Positions 31,197-45,288 are shown, numbered from the stretch's first letter. The stretch is 64,000 nt of DNA from Siphonodentalium dalli (GCA_032622095.1 CP136061.1:82746324-82810323); one strand, 5' to 3'. Numbers and translations: made by a program. Notes: generated by a model from the letters alone, not told the origin.

Positions 31197-32826
<1,630 letters not shown>

Positions 32827-33105
32827 TAAGTCCATTCCGGCGAGCGCCCATATAGTTGTGATATTGGTCAAAACAACTTTCATATTGTGGAATAGCTTGA
32901 CAAAACAAAAGATAATTCATACTGGAAATCCACATCATCACTGTGATATTTGTATGAAAAATAATTCAGCACGACGGGATATTTGATTTCAGTAACTTTC
33001 ACAATACAGGGAATGATTTAAGCGATATCCCATAGAACAACGCGTCGTGAAAATAAAAATTCTTAACTGATATTAATGTTTGGGATCGTCCATCGTCAAT
33101 AACAC

Positions 33106-36100
33106 CAGGGCCTGGAACCTACGTCATAAAACAAAGTTTTTCACCGAAAAATGGCGGCTGCTCGGTGCGACTCGAAGTGAATATTTATCGTTTTTGCAAA
33201 CTATGTACATACACCACTAAAAAAATCATTGCTTATGAGCTGTAAAACATTGTTTGCTAGCTCACAGTCATCTATACCGAGATATATATGTAACGGTTGT
33301 AAAGATTATCGCGTTCATTTGGTTTCCGTCACAAATTTTCGAGGCATGTTTCAGAGTTTTGAAATGGTAACGCCTACATTGGCTTTTAAAACTGGAATTG
33401 TGACATAAATGGTAACGCCTACATATAATCAACATTTGATTCCAAAATCGGCAATTTGGCTGAATTCTTTCTTTCACTTGCCGAATATCACAATTAGTTT
33501 TAGGACTAGTGAGTAGTGTATGCCTTCACAGTTAATTGAACTTATGGAAGCGCAAGAGTATAATTCTTCCCTGGCTAAGATCCCCCGAATATTGTCGAGG
33601 CGGAATTATTGTTTTTCACGGAATTACTATCACAAGACATAAATAAATAAAATAGTAAGTAATTATATGACCTTTATATATCAATATTATTATAGGGAAT
33701 AAGAAAAAATCTCATTCTGGTCCGAAAAGCAGTTTTTTCCATGTGCCAAATTATTTTTCCATATCTGCTATTGAGTCTTATTTTGATGTGTTTTGAACAG
33801 AAACAGGTCATATATAGTTAATAGCAATGCCATACTATATATAGAGGTGATCAGAAGTTGGATCAGTTGTACAATGGCCAACAATAACCCAAATTCAACT
33901 TGATAGAACAAGAAACTGCGCTATTGGAAAAATAAAATTTAATCAGGATTCCATCTACTGATACAACAAAGTAAGAATAACCATGCAGAACTCAGCTGAA
34001 AATAAGCAATAAAATGAAAGCACACTTGACCATATGTGACATGGAAATAAAGATATAATAAATAATGGAATAAAATATAGACTTTTGACAACGTAAAACA
34101 TAAAATCTTAACATATAAATTGAAGGCCAGCCGGGCCAGCTTGAACAATTTCAAATTGTTTTCCAAGTTAATGTGGATCAGCTTGTAATGTTAATCACAG
34201 TAACAAAGATTTTACTGATATCGTAAGCAAAAAAGAAGTGAGATTGGGCTATCCATCCATATGTTATTCCCAATTATTACGAAGCCTATTACTTCAGGCA
34301 GTGGCACTGGCTACCAGCCTGCCATTACATGCTCATATAACATGTTTCCTCAGTTCTGGTTTCGGAGATGCCCCAAGAAGAGTCATGCGGGTATATCATG
34401 GTTATGTTTGGTATTAGCATTATTCTTCAAACTGGGATGAACAGTTGTATTTCCACATGTTTTGATAAACAATTTGGTTCAAGCAATATATCACATAGCA
34501 AATATCAAAATATCAAATAATCTGAAATGTGTTGTTCCATGTAGTCTGTAGTATACTCAAATGTGATTATGTGACTAGATCATGTGACTATATATTATGA
34601 AAATAAATGTTAATAAAAACTTTGGCACTCTGCCTATCCCTAGAAATGTGATTATGTTGACACATTTCTTGATTAATGACACTTATATGATAAATTCAAA
34701 TAGTATCGTTATCTTCATTATGCACTATTCTATTAAAATCTCGCGCAATAAACTATGATGATGCAGGATAATCAGGGATAATTAGCTATTTGGTTGGTCA
34801 ATTGATAATTTTCTAAAATTTAGGGGGTGGGTGTCCAAAACTGACCGGAAAAAAAATTCGGAAACGGACAAAAAAGGGTGGGTGTCCAAAATTTCCTGGA
34901 AAAAAATGCCGGAAACGGAAGAAATTGGGTGGGTGGGTCCCCCGAGGCCGGAAAAAATTAAAATGATCATACGTGCCTGGAAATTTTTTCCGACCCCCCC
35001 CCCCCCCCCCCGATCCAATGGAAATTTTCCATTTTCCACAAGCTTGAAAAATTCCAGCGGCACATCTTGAAGATCACACCGACTTAGTTCTTTCAACACG
35101 GTTGGGATAAGACTAATCATTTCGTTCTCCGGATCACTCTCAACAGGGAACAACCGGACGCGAGTCTCCTTTTTAGTCGATGTTGGAGACCGGTTAACCC
35201 TCTTCCTGTCTGATCTTGGGGATCGGGGAGTTCTGAGTTTTTCTGGAGTGTTATATATAAATCTCGAACACACTGGACTCACATTCGGTCGTATACTTAT
35301 TCTCCGACGCTTGGTCGCTGGCGAGAATAGTTGTTCTCTTCTCTTAGACGACACAACATGCCTCTTTTTGTTGTACTTTTTTCTTCTATTCAACTTTAAG
35401 TTGGTTTTTTTCCTTGTATATATCATTTTTGTCTGCAAAAGTATTCAATAAACGGAATATCCAGTTTATATAAAATTTTGTAATATATAATGTTAAACAT
35501 AACCAAACTAAATGAATATCCAGCCACAGGAACCATATTATGTTCACACTTCACTATATAACCTAGCTGCTATAGTTAATATATATGTGACCAATTAGTT
35601 TTTGGGACTTGAGTACCTAACCATACTTTATGATTATTGACTGATGATGAGACAGGGTGTTTGAAAATGTATTTATCCGTTACATATATCCCGATGTTTT
35701 GGTTTTGGATTGCGAATATAATTGATGCGTGACCAGATTGTTTGACAACGAAGGTTCCTGGACCAAATAACACATTCAATTCATTATCAATACACATGGG
35801 TAAATTATAATTAACAATGAATGTTAGTAATAGAATATAATTAAAGAAATCTTTATTGCATGACAATGTTTTAACGACAACTATCAGACGAAACTGGAAA
35901 TATGAACAAATTAACATGGATTTAACCAACGGAAATAGAATGGAATAACAAAGTAATACTACAATGAATATGGAATAAGAGAACGAATGACAGGACATAC
36001 ACTTAATTAAACTAACGAATATACAACGAGAACGTAAAAACAATGATTATGCCATGAATTTATGCTCGTCTTTATATATAGTATTATCAAATAGTATATT

Positions 36101-36679
36101 GGCATCTCTATAACAGCCATTTGTGTATAGTAACGCATTTAACTGAGTATGTATATGTGAAAACGATTGTTCGGATTATTCGGATGGTGACTCAATTGTG
36201 AGTGCAAACAGGCCAATATTATGTGAGCGTTAACGCGATGTGTGCGTTACCATTAATAGACAAATTCATAAAAATTCTTTGTGTCTTAAGAAATTTACAA
36301 ACAAACCACGGGAAAGTTAATTTTTTGTTATTAATTCAAATTTTAGCATTTATAATATCCCGAAACTCAATGTATACGGTTTTAAAATGAGTTTAGGGCG
36401 CGGAGAACATGAAATGTTGGCGTTAACACCTGCACGAAAATAGGAAATCGGACGCGATTTTGAATTGCGAACGCGAAATTCTCATTATAAGCAATTCTTA
36501 ACGATTTTCGGTTTCTGTATTTGTCGAGATTTGCAGGTGGCATAGCTCCTTTGCGTATAATACTACATCGAAATCGATTGTATTTATTTAAAAAACGATG
36601 TCGAAGTAGCGAGTCGAACTTTATTTACAGTTATTTTGATGTAGGGTTACCCTTCCGGTGACGTAGGTTCCAGGCCCTG
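33106..36679. mobile_element. 3.57-kb DNA element with perfect 21-bp TIRs
   Basis: Terminal inverted repeats begin CAGGGCCTGGAACCTACGTC at 33106-33126, with the exact complement at 36659-36679. AACAC flanks both sides (33101-33105, 36680-36684) as a 5-bp target duplication. CAGGG ends resemble hAT-type termini, but hAT duplications are usually 8 bp, so the superfamily is open. Internal sequence is AT-rich, with one credible truncated gene (34782-35438) and an 18-C run (34994-35011). Minus frames 33939-34166 and 35576-36043 are unsupported. Confidence 0.8.
34782..35438 (-). pseudogene. Truncated basic protein within the 3.57-kb TIR element
   Basis: The first 140 or so residues are plausible protein. 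They comprise a very basic N-terminus (KKTNLKLNRRKKYNKKRH, KRRRISIRP), then a Ser/Pro/Arg stretch, then SLIPTVLKELSRCDLQDVPL and EFFKLVENGKFPLD. After this the frame enters the homopolymer G run and a GGGTGGGTGTCC repeat (34823-34945), giving low-complexity translation (two DTHP/SVS.FF-like repeats). The real C-terminus is therefore lost. I read it as the 5' part of an element-encoded or captured gene; the motif ending in KFPLD feels familiar from invertebrate transposon proteins, but I cannot name it. Confidence 0.45.
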
Positions 36680-36684
36680 AACAC

Positions 36685-37267
36685 TATAAACATGCGCCGT
36701 GTTCGACAGCTGCTGAACGCAACTGAATCGAACATTCAGCGAGTTGTATTGTATGTGTATTGCATTGTTGGTGACTCTAATTTCACACAAGGGTTGACTA
36801 TTTCGTTATGAAATGCGGATGTTAGTGTGCCAGCGAAAAGTGAATGTGTTCATTATGAGTAAATTTAGACCAACATATATGTCACCAAATTAGGAGTTTT
36901 ACAACCGACGTAAAGCGCGCGAATCTAAATAAGGAAATGGCGCAACATCGTGACTCATCTAACAAACAATACACTGCGCTTTTTGTGAGAAACTTAGCCA
37001 CAGTCGATCTGTATTCTCTCCGACACAAAACGTGTTTTGTGAATAATATCGCATTCATATCATCATTATACTATACTATCAGTATATATTGAGGAAATTG
37101 TCATAATTTGATAATGTTATTTCTAAATTATAACCTACAACGAAGGATGTCCGTCCCTGTATGCTGTGTTTCTATTGTAAAGCGCATTGAAACTAATTTA
37201 CTGGCTATGCGTTTTTAAATGTAAATATAATAATAATAATAATAATTTCAGTTTTCGCACTACTCGA
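36685..37267. other. Intergenic with (AAT)n
   Basis: Nothing coding. An (AAT)n microsatellite lies at about 37226-37248, just before block A'. Confidence 0.5.
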
Positions 37268-37374
37268 TCGTCAAAATCTACTTCATGCTTATGCTGGCTT
37301 AACAAACTACACACAATACTATGCATTTGACAGCGACAGACCGCAAACGGAATCTAACACCCAATAAGTATACC
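37268..37374 (+). repeat. Block A', left part (upstream of ZNF2)
   Basis: Continuous version of the block that is split in block A. It ends in TATACC (37369-37374), the target duplication of the LINE inserted next to it. Confidence 0.75.
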
Positions 37375-37621
37375 AAATAAAATAAAATAAAATAAAATAT
37401 TTAATCATTTTAATGGTATCAATCCAACATGCGAATTATCACCAATTATAACAAACATACAGTAACATTTAATGTGTAACACAATTGATCAACATAATTA
37501 GAAATGAAAAATAAAGAATATGTGTTTGTGCTGAAGTGGTAAATAGATGTCTTTGGTGATAAAACATGTAAAGATGCATTTTGTTTTGGTAAATTATCTG
37601 ATGATAATATTAAAGTATTAA

Positions 37622-38141
37622 AGGTGGATTATCTCTTTGTAAACATGTAATATATAGTTACCAGGGTATAAAATATTAAATTTGAATCGAAGACTCCTGT
37701 CCGGAAATGCTTCTATCGATTAATATTAATTTTATTTCGAATATTTTCTGGTCTAAAAAGGTGTGTTTGTTCAGCTAACGAACAATAGTGGTTACTGTTA
37801 ACAGAGACCAGAAATTATATTGTGCAATTTTGTCACAAATAAACGTTAATTATACTCATTATCGCTTATATCTGTGGAACAAAACAGTACAAACAACCAA
37901 TCTGTGACATTTGAAATTCGTTGCGTAGCCGTAGGAACAGCCCAGTGCTCTATATCGCAATACGGTCTCATCCGAATGGTCGGTTCTAAAAATAGTAACA
38001 TAAATGGGCCCGATTTAATATTCGAAATAAAATCAATATTAATTGATAGAAGCTTTTCCGGACATAGGTCTTCAGTTCATATCTATTATTGTATACCAAC
38101 GCAACTATTTAAAATTTGTTATTTAAAGAGATAATCCATCT
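37622..38141 (+). mobile_element. TTAA MITE family, copy 2
   Basis: 520 bp, nearly identical to copies 1, 3 and 4. The left TTAA is at 37618-37621; the right TTAA (38142-38145) is shared with the next, inverted copy. Confidence 0.93.
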
Positions 38142-38145
38142 TTAA

Positions 38146-38665
38146 AGATGGATTATCTCTTTAAATAACAAATTTTAAATAGTTGCGTGGGTACAAAATA
38201 ATAGATATGAACTGAAGACCTATGTCCGGAAAAGCTTCTATCAATTAATATTGATTTTATTTCGAATGTTAAATCGGGCCCGTTTATGTTACTATTTTTA
38301 GAACCGACCATTCGGATGAGACCGTATTGCGATATACATCACTGGGCTGTTCCTACGGCTATGCAACGAATGTCAAATGTCACAGATTGGTTGTTTGTAT
38401 TGTTTTGTTCCACATATATAAGCGATAATGAGTATAATTAACGTTTATTTGTGACAAAATTGCACAATATAATTTCTGGTCTCTGTTAACAGTAACCAAT
38501 ATTGTTCGTTAGCTGAACAAACACACCTTTTTAGACCAGAAAATATTCGAAATAACATTAATATTAATCGATAGAAGCATTTCCGGACGGGAGTCTTCGA
38601 TTCAAATATAATATTGTATACCCCGGTAACTATATAATACATGTTTACAAAGAGATAATCCACCT
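38146..38665 (-). mobile_element. TTAA MITE family, inverted copy 2'
   Basis: 520 bp in opposite orientation, more diverged from the other full-length copies. Flanked by TTAA at 38142-38145 and 38666-38669. With copy 2 it forms a 1-kb inverted repeat. Confidence 0.93.
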
Positions 38666-39614
38666 TTAATGTTGATTTTTAACGATGCAGTTAATTCAGA
38701 AATTAATTTTATGAAATTCAGATGTCACTGCACATCAACCAAACTTCATATATAGTGGATTAAAGGATAATCAAATACATTTCCCTAGAGCCAGTATTTA
38801 TAACTATACCTTTATTAATAATGACAATTAAAGTTCTGCTATAGAAATGGAAATTTTAATATCAATCTATCGAAGTAACTGAAGTAAATACCTAGTGGTT
38901 AAGAATTATTGAGATTGATATGAATGAAATTGTCATAAATTGGTATTGGATGGATAACTTCCGAGCCGACAATGTGATTTTAATTCATCACCTCTGTATA
39001 ACCCATTAATAGCTAGATCATGTTCACGTTAAATGCACCACAACCATGTTTTCCCACCAAAATCATGTTTTCCCACCAAAATGTTTAGATAAAATATATG
39101 TCTGTACTGGCGTGTTTGAAAGTGCAAAAGAAAAGAATAGAAAAAGAAATGTAATTTAAAAGGTCCTTCTATATAACTTCCACTTAGGTTCAAAGCTAAA
39201 GGTATATTGTGATCGGAGTAGCCTAGAATTGTATTATCAATGAATAATATGTATCAAATAATATAAGGAATAAGAAAATTGAAAGATTTCTGCTTCCTGT
39301 TTATATTTAAATGTAGTTAACTCAGAAAATTCTCTTGAGATTGATAAGGTTTTGCAGTAAGTTTTATTGAAATTAGTTTAAAAAAAACTTTTTTTTATCA
39401 GCTGCTCATCTATATAATGAAGTAGATCATAAGTTGAAAGGTATTTGTGAGCGAAATTGAGATTAGCGTTGTCAGAGTTAATAATATCAGGTGTAAACTG
39501 ACTATACTGCAAAATGTAATAAATAATGTTGTGTTCATATAATTCCTTTAGCGATGATACCATGTGGATATCACTAAGTATAGTTATGAAGGATCCCATT
39601 GTTGTGATACTCAG

Positions 39615-41382
39615 TTACAGGATGAGGCAAATACGTTTCAAGTACGTGCTGTGTACACCAGTCAATATAATTTTATTAATATCCATATCATGCAAACTGA
39701 ACAAAAAGGATAATTTATCTTCATTATTGAGTTTTTCAAAGTTAGGAACAGTTACATTCAAGGAATCAATTAAGCATGTCCTTTCAGCAGCAAGGTATCT
39801 ACAATTTAGCATAAAATGTTTCTCGTCTTCTACTTCTATTTCACATAGTGGACATAGTCTTTTTCGAAGGTCAGTACCCTTATGTCTACCTTTTTCCACT
39901 AACAATTTACTATAGCTAATTCGTAATTTAGTAAAGGAATTTATAGCATCTTTAGGCATGTCTGTTAGGGGATATTTTTCCATCTCGAATGATGTCTTGA
40001 ATGTTCTATAAAATCTCAATTTATTCCCATTGGGTTTATTAGTATCATTATGTAATTCTTTCCTCCAATAATCTGTAAAATCTCTTTCTAGTTTTTTGGA
40101 GCGCGCATGACTTAATTGTTTACTGCTGAACGTTGACTGTTGTACCCAAGCATGCTGAACCCCAATTTTGTCAAGAAATAACTCCATATTATATGCAAAT
40201 CCTCTATGTATTGAGAGGCCTTCAATGTATGCATTTTTGCAAGTGCTTCATCAGATAGGTTGATAATATGGTGCCAGAATCCTACAGTATTATTCAGCTC
40301 CGTAATGTAAATAGGAAATGTTCCTGTCTCAGCTAAGCATGCCAAATTAACCGCTGCCCTATTCACGCCTAACAACATCTTAATAAATTTAATTTAGATG
40401 CTTTCCGGTTGGAAACTCTCCATTCGGGTTTCGATATTTTTCCCTTTTCGAATCATATAATCTAAAGTGGTAAGTGTACTGCCATATAACAATATAGGTT
40501 TAACACATGAGTTAAAGGTGGATTATCTCTTTGTAAACATGTATTATATAGTTACCGGGGTATAAAATATTAGATCTGAATCAAAGACTCCTGTCCGGAA
40601 ATGCTTCTATCGATTAATATTCATTTTATTTCGAATATTTTCTGGTCTAAAAAGGTGTGTTTGTTCAGCTAACGAACAATAGTGGTTACTGTTAACAGAG
40701 ACCAGAAATTATATTGTGCAATTTTGTCACAAATAAACGTTAATTATACTCACTATCGCTTATATTTGTGGAACAAAACAGTACAAACAACCAATCTGTG
40801 ACATTTGACATTCGTTGCGTAGCCGTAGGAACAGCCCAGTGCTCTATATCGCAATACGGTCTCATCCGAATGGTCGGTTCTAAAAATAGTAACATAAATG
40901 GGCCCGATTTAATATTCGAAATAAAATCAATATTAATTGATAGAAGCTTTTCCGGACATAGGTCTTCAGTTCATATCTATTATTGTATACCCACGCAACT
41001 ATTTAAAATTTGTTATTTAAAGAGATAATCCATCTTTAAATAATTTCAGCATAGGCATAATGTTATTCTTCTCACCCAAAAGCTGTCTTCTTAGACAAAA
41101 TGTAGCTTTAATTGCTTTCTTGCATAAAAAATCCAATGCGGGGGCAAAGATACCAGATGGTTTCATTATAAATCCAAGGTATTTGTATTCCTTGATTTGA
41201 TCGACTTTAACACCCTTATAAGTAAAATCCATATTTTTTAATATCCTACCACTCTGGTTGAAAACCATAATATTAGATTTTTTCAAATTAACCGATAATC
41301 CCCATATTGAACAAAATTCTTCTAATTTATCCAAAGTTTTCTGAAGCCCATCCTTTGATTCCGATATGAGAACTATACCCAA
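39615..41382 (-). pseudogene. LINE RT C-terminal part, split by a MITE
   Basis: Minus-strand reading starts at 41382 just after the RT active site (LISESKDGLQ, then EEFCSIWGLSVNLKKSNIMV and YKYLGFIM). It reaches the TTAA at 41036-41039, where MITE copy 3 intervenes, and resumes before 40515 with CVKPILLYGS, a standard thumb motif. Stops and a frameshift follow (about 40393; between 40112 and 40187). The last part, 40187-39615, has CPLCEIEVEDEKHFMLNC, the usual C-terminal zinc-binding motif. The frame 39599-39378 continues in phase beyond the stop and is probably 3' UTR. Confidence 0.8.
40516..41035 (+). mobile_element. TTAA MITE family, copy 3, inside LINE coding sequence
   Basis: 520 bp with TTAA at 40512-40515 and 41036-41039. 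Removing the element plus one TTAA rejoins the RT frame in phase across the LYG-containing thumb, confirming TTAA as the exact target duplication. Confidence 0.94.
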
Positions 41383-41511
41383 TAATCAGTACCACATATT
41401 CTCTGACGCCTGAAACAAAGAAGGGTTTTAACGACTCTTTCTCACAACGTTGCCTCGGTTTTTTCATGCATGGTCATATCATTGCGGGAAAGCTGTCGAG
41501 AAATTGATTTT
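41374..41511 (+). repeat. Block A', middle part and empty LINE site
   Basis: Homologous to 26606-26681 plus 29604-29684. Includes the unoccupied ACTCTTTCT (41434-41442). Ends with TTGATTTT (41504-41511), the target duplication of the next element. Confidence 0.75.
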
Positions 41512-41787
41512 GGCAATCTTATACGACTTCCCCGTCGAGAACATTTTGGGCTGAAGTTTGTTAGACGGTACCGCCCGCCTCCCCCAAGCCCACCCACCCT
41601 TCCAAGTTTATTTCCTACAGTATTCTTGAAATGTGTATCTCTGTGGTGTGCTTCTTTGGGTATGCCCGTTATTTAGTAAAGGTGATTTTTTTTACTAAAT
41701 AACGGGTATGTTAGAGTTACATTTCTTCGAAAAACTCAAAACATTAGGCGACAAATTTTCTCGACGGGGAAGTCGTATGATATTGCC
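41512..41787. mobile_element. 276-bp MITE with about 30-bp TIRs and 8-bp TSD
   Basis: TTGATTTT flanks both sides (41504-41511, 41788-41795). Ends are GGCAATCTTATACGACTTCC and GGCAATATCATACGACTTCC (complement strand), both continuing CCGTCGAGAA. The middle holds an exact hairpin (CCCGTTATTTAGTAAA and its complement, about 41667-41706). Block A lacks it. An 8-bp duplication fits hAT or a similar superfamily. Confidence 0.9.
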
Positions 41788-41948
41788 TTGATTTTCTACA
41801 ACGACGGGTATTAGTGAGACATTTGTCTGAAACCATTCGTTGCTCACATTGTTGTTGTTGGCGTACATATACACTTGGACTAGTTGGCGTAAAGATAAAG
41901 GCTAAAGTTACAATATTTGTACGGTATCAAATTATAATTTAAATTGTA
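41788..41948 (+). repeat. Block A', right part
   Basis: Matches 29684-29838, including the stretch TAAAGATAAAGGCTAAAGTT and the bases after it. Confidence 0.75.
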
Positions 41949-41999
41949 GAGAAAATCGAACATTGACTGTCACGGTATGTACTTCAAACTAGACAAACA

Positions 42000-43320
42000 C
42001 TTTGGGAAGTTTAACATCATAAAAGAGGATTCACACCGGCGATAAACCATCTACATGTAAGTGTGATATTCGGGACTGTATATGCAGCAATACGTTCACT
42101 TATTCACACAATATGACAGCTAATAAAAACTCCCGGCGATCGCCCATATAGTTGTGATATTGGTGTGAAATAAGTCACTCTATCAGGCAATTTGACTGGA
42201 CACACGGTGATTAACTGAAGATCGGCCATATCAATGTGATATATATATATACATGTATGCGATAAATCGTTGACTAAATCAAGCAACCTGAGGAGTCATA
42301 AAATAATCCACCACGTGAGTGCCCGTGAGTTGTGATTTTTGTAAGAAATATTTTTGACTGAACACAGGATAATTTATACTGGAGATCGAGAGTATCAGTG
42401 CGACTTTTGTGTGAAATATTTCAAGATATAAAGCGACACGATGAGGCATAATGGAGTCCACTTCGACGACCACCCGTATCAATGTGATATTTGTGGAACA
42501 TCATTCACTCGCTCGGGCCATATGACTGTACACAGGATAATTCACACTGGAGAGCGTCCGAATCAATGCGATATATGCGAGAAATCATTTACTAAAGCAT
42601 GCGACCTGACAACGCACAATATAATTCATTGCGGCATCCGCCCGTATCAATGTGATATTTGTGAAAAATCTTTCACTCGATCAGGCCATTTGACTGTTCA
42701 CATGAGAATTCACACTGCAGACCGGCCCTATCAATGTGATATTTGTGGTAAATCATTCATCCAGTCAGGTACTTTGATCGCACACAAGATAAATCACACA
42801 GGAGATCGACCGTATCAGTGCGATATTTGAGAGAAATCTTTCTCAAATTCAAGCAACTTTACGAAACATGAGAGAGTACATTCTGGTGAACGCCTATATA
42901 GTTGTGATATATGTGGGAAATCTTTCACTGTGTCGGTCAGTTTGACAGAACACAAGATAATTCATACAGGAGATAGACCATATAGTTGTGATATTTGTGA
43001 ACAATCTTTCCCAATAACCGGTAGTTTGACTGAACACATGAGAATACACACTGGAGATCGACCATACCAGTGCGATATCTGCGAAAAAAGATTCACCAAA
43101 TCAAGTAACCTGACGAAACACAAGCGAGTCCAATCTGGTGAGCGCCCATATAGTTGTGATATTTGTGGGAAATCGTTCACATTGTCTGGCAGTTTGACTG
43201 CACACAAGATGATTCATACTGGATATCGACCATATCAGTGCGATATCTGCGAGAAATCATTCACTAAATCAAGTGATCTAACGAGACATAAGACAATCCA
43301 TTCCGGCGATCTCACATAAA
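42000..43320 (+). pseudogene. C2H2 zinc-finger array ZNF2, about 11 recognisable fingers
   Basis: Paralogue of ZNF1: the same first finger (CDFCVK.FKI.SDTMRHNGVH) and the same leader from about 42310. Finger 1 has TAA after FKI (about 42430). From ATG 42441 the frame holds four complete fingers, then TGA at 42828-42830 replaces a finger cysteine. It continues in phase to TAA at 43317-43319 with six more fingers. One finger has the last His changed to Gln (KHKRVQ). Upstream 42000-42300 holds older finger debris (HTGDKP-like words, stops). Downstream debris runs to about 43720 with further stops. Not expected to make a full protein. Confidence 0.85.
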
Positions 43321-43720
43321 TACATTCCGGCGATCACCCGTACCATTGTGATATGTGTAACAAATCGTTCACTTGTCGAACAGCTTAACTAAACAAAAGT
43401 TAATTCGCACTGGAGATCGTCCGCATCAATGTGATATTTGTATGAAATCATTCAATACGTGGGGACATTTGATATCACACAAATAAAAAGGATAAACACC
43501 GGATATCGACCCTATCGTTGCGACATACGGGTATGTGGTAATGTATTGAAGCTATCAAGCGGTCTGATGAGGCATAACATGGATCGCCCGTATGAGTGCG
43601 ATATCCATGTATTATATATGTGAAAAAAATCATTAACAGTGTCAACCAGTTTGACTGGACACACGATGATTCACAATGGAGATTGACCGTATAGATCGGT
43701 ACGACATATGTGAGGAAGTA
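43321..43720 (+). pseudogene. Finger debris 3' of ZNF2
   Basis: Remnants such as HSGDHPYHCDMCNKSFT and [21 protein letters not shown] (approximate, across frame changes). Stops and frameshifts are too many to assign whole fingers. Confidence 0.65.
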
Positions 43721-43739
43721 GGAATTCACTAAATCCACT

Positions 43740-45288
43740 AAATAAAATCATGTTTTCTCATCAACTACATGTAGCTGATAGGTGAAAATGAAAGTTTACA
43801 TGTATCTAGTATAACAACTGTGTTATTATGCAAAGATATTGGCATTATACCAATTCTATTTTCAGATATGATTAGTTTTTTTATGAATCCTGAACAGTTT
43901 GATTTTCCTGAGGTACAACCTTGTATAAGCCCACCAAGTTGGCACCAACCATATAAAAGTTGATTTGCGTGAATACAGATACATTGTAGTTATGTTTAAG
44001 AATACAATGTAGCCTCTTGTGAAGTGTTGTGCAGTTTGGGTAACTAATAAGATCTTTATTCACATACAATATACCGGTACACAATAAATGTGCTTTAAAA
44101 CAAGTACAGTGCACCAGTATAACCACCAACTTGCAATTTTTATAATGAATTAAATAAATTAAGTATTAGTACAATTAATTTTGCAAGAATCAAATGACGA
44201 ATCAAGTTAGTCATTAAGCACTGAAAATGGAAAGTTTCGCGAGAATCATTACAAGAATCGATTCTGTGATTCTCGTCGAATCTTAAGCAGGGCTTATATT
44301 TTGGCGAGAATCCAAATCTAGATTCCTGTAAATATTCTCGCAAATTACCCTGTGAATATTCTCGCAAATTACCCTGGATTCTCGTGAAAAAGTATGTATA
44401 CATGTAGATTCTCGCAAAATCAGATGAGATACCGGTATATGCTACAGATGCATATTGTGCATAATGTTGATCCAGGGAAGAAATTTGACATGCTTGTATT
44501 TGGATATACAAACATGCATTAATGATCTTATTAGTGACTCAAACTACATATAAACATGTTCACTGGACTTCACATGGAACTAGTTAAACAAGTGCGCATG
44601 TCTAAACTGTCTTTAAAACAATTTCTTAAGGTCGATCCACACCGGATGCGAGCGCATGATTATAACGGCCATTTTATGTCATCCGTAGCAGTTCAAACTT
44701 CAAAGCGCGCAATTTTTATATTCACACTGCAAGCGACAGAATCGCTGACCACGATTCGATCACAGCAGTGATTTTATGCTTCGTTGATTTCTCGCTTTGT
44801 GGCCAACAAGCGGGATAATTAGGCCGCTGTCAAATAGGATATTTTATGCATGAAATTCCTTCTAATTGAAAGCGGCTCATGCATTTGTCATCGCGATAAC
44901 AAAGATGGTGGGGACTTTACTGGTAGCAATATGCTGATAACTGAAGTGCAAGGATAAATGAGAAGAGAAAATTCCGGGCAAGAGCTCGACGTAATAACAG
45001 GATCATCTGGTTAATTTTTGGTCCTAATTTACATGTATTGCAAGCTTGTGAAGTCACTTCGCACACAATTTGCCCCCCCCCCCCTCCACGGAATTATACC
45101 GGAATAGAATTAAATTCAATTAAACGCAAATGCTATGATAATTTAGTAAGCTGCTACGGACGACAGAAAACTGACGTAAAAATCGCACGCTCGTGGCCGG
45201 TGTGGATTGACCCTTACTTGAACTTGTCTTCGGTTGACCATTGTGTTTCACTTTTTCATATACCCATCATAAATGATAGAGCATCTTT
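43740..45288. other. Intergenic; short minisatellite
   Basis: About 44328-44385 has two to three copies of GAATATTCTCGCAAATTACCC within a wider ATTCTCG-rich stretch (44230-44420). A C run lies at about 45072. Frames 43881-44129, 44140-44511, 44556-44771 and 45038-45319 lack family features. Confidence 0.45.

Larger units (their letters stand above)
37375..41373 (-). mobile_element. 5'-truncated LINE carrying three nested MITEs
   Basis: Flanked by TATACC at 37369-37374 and 41374-41379; block A reads straight through at the corresponding site. The minus-strand 3' end is an (ATTTT)n-like tail (plus-strand AAATA repeats at 37375-37400). Subtracting three MITE insertions leaves about 2.4 kb, all from the 3' part of a LINE: after the RT catalytic box, through the thumb, to a zinc-binding C-terminus. 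Confidence 0.85.

Noticed and set aside
35576-36043. 155-codon minus frame in the 3.57-kb element as a membrane protein
   Set aside because: Hydrophobic composition expected of AT-rich DNA; no motif or homologous copy seen.
37226-37400. AAT and AAATA runs as one microsatellite
   Set aside because: The AAT run precedes block A'; the AAATA run is the LINE tail starting at 37375. They are separate features.
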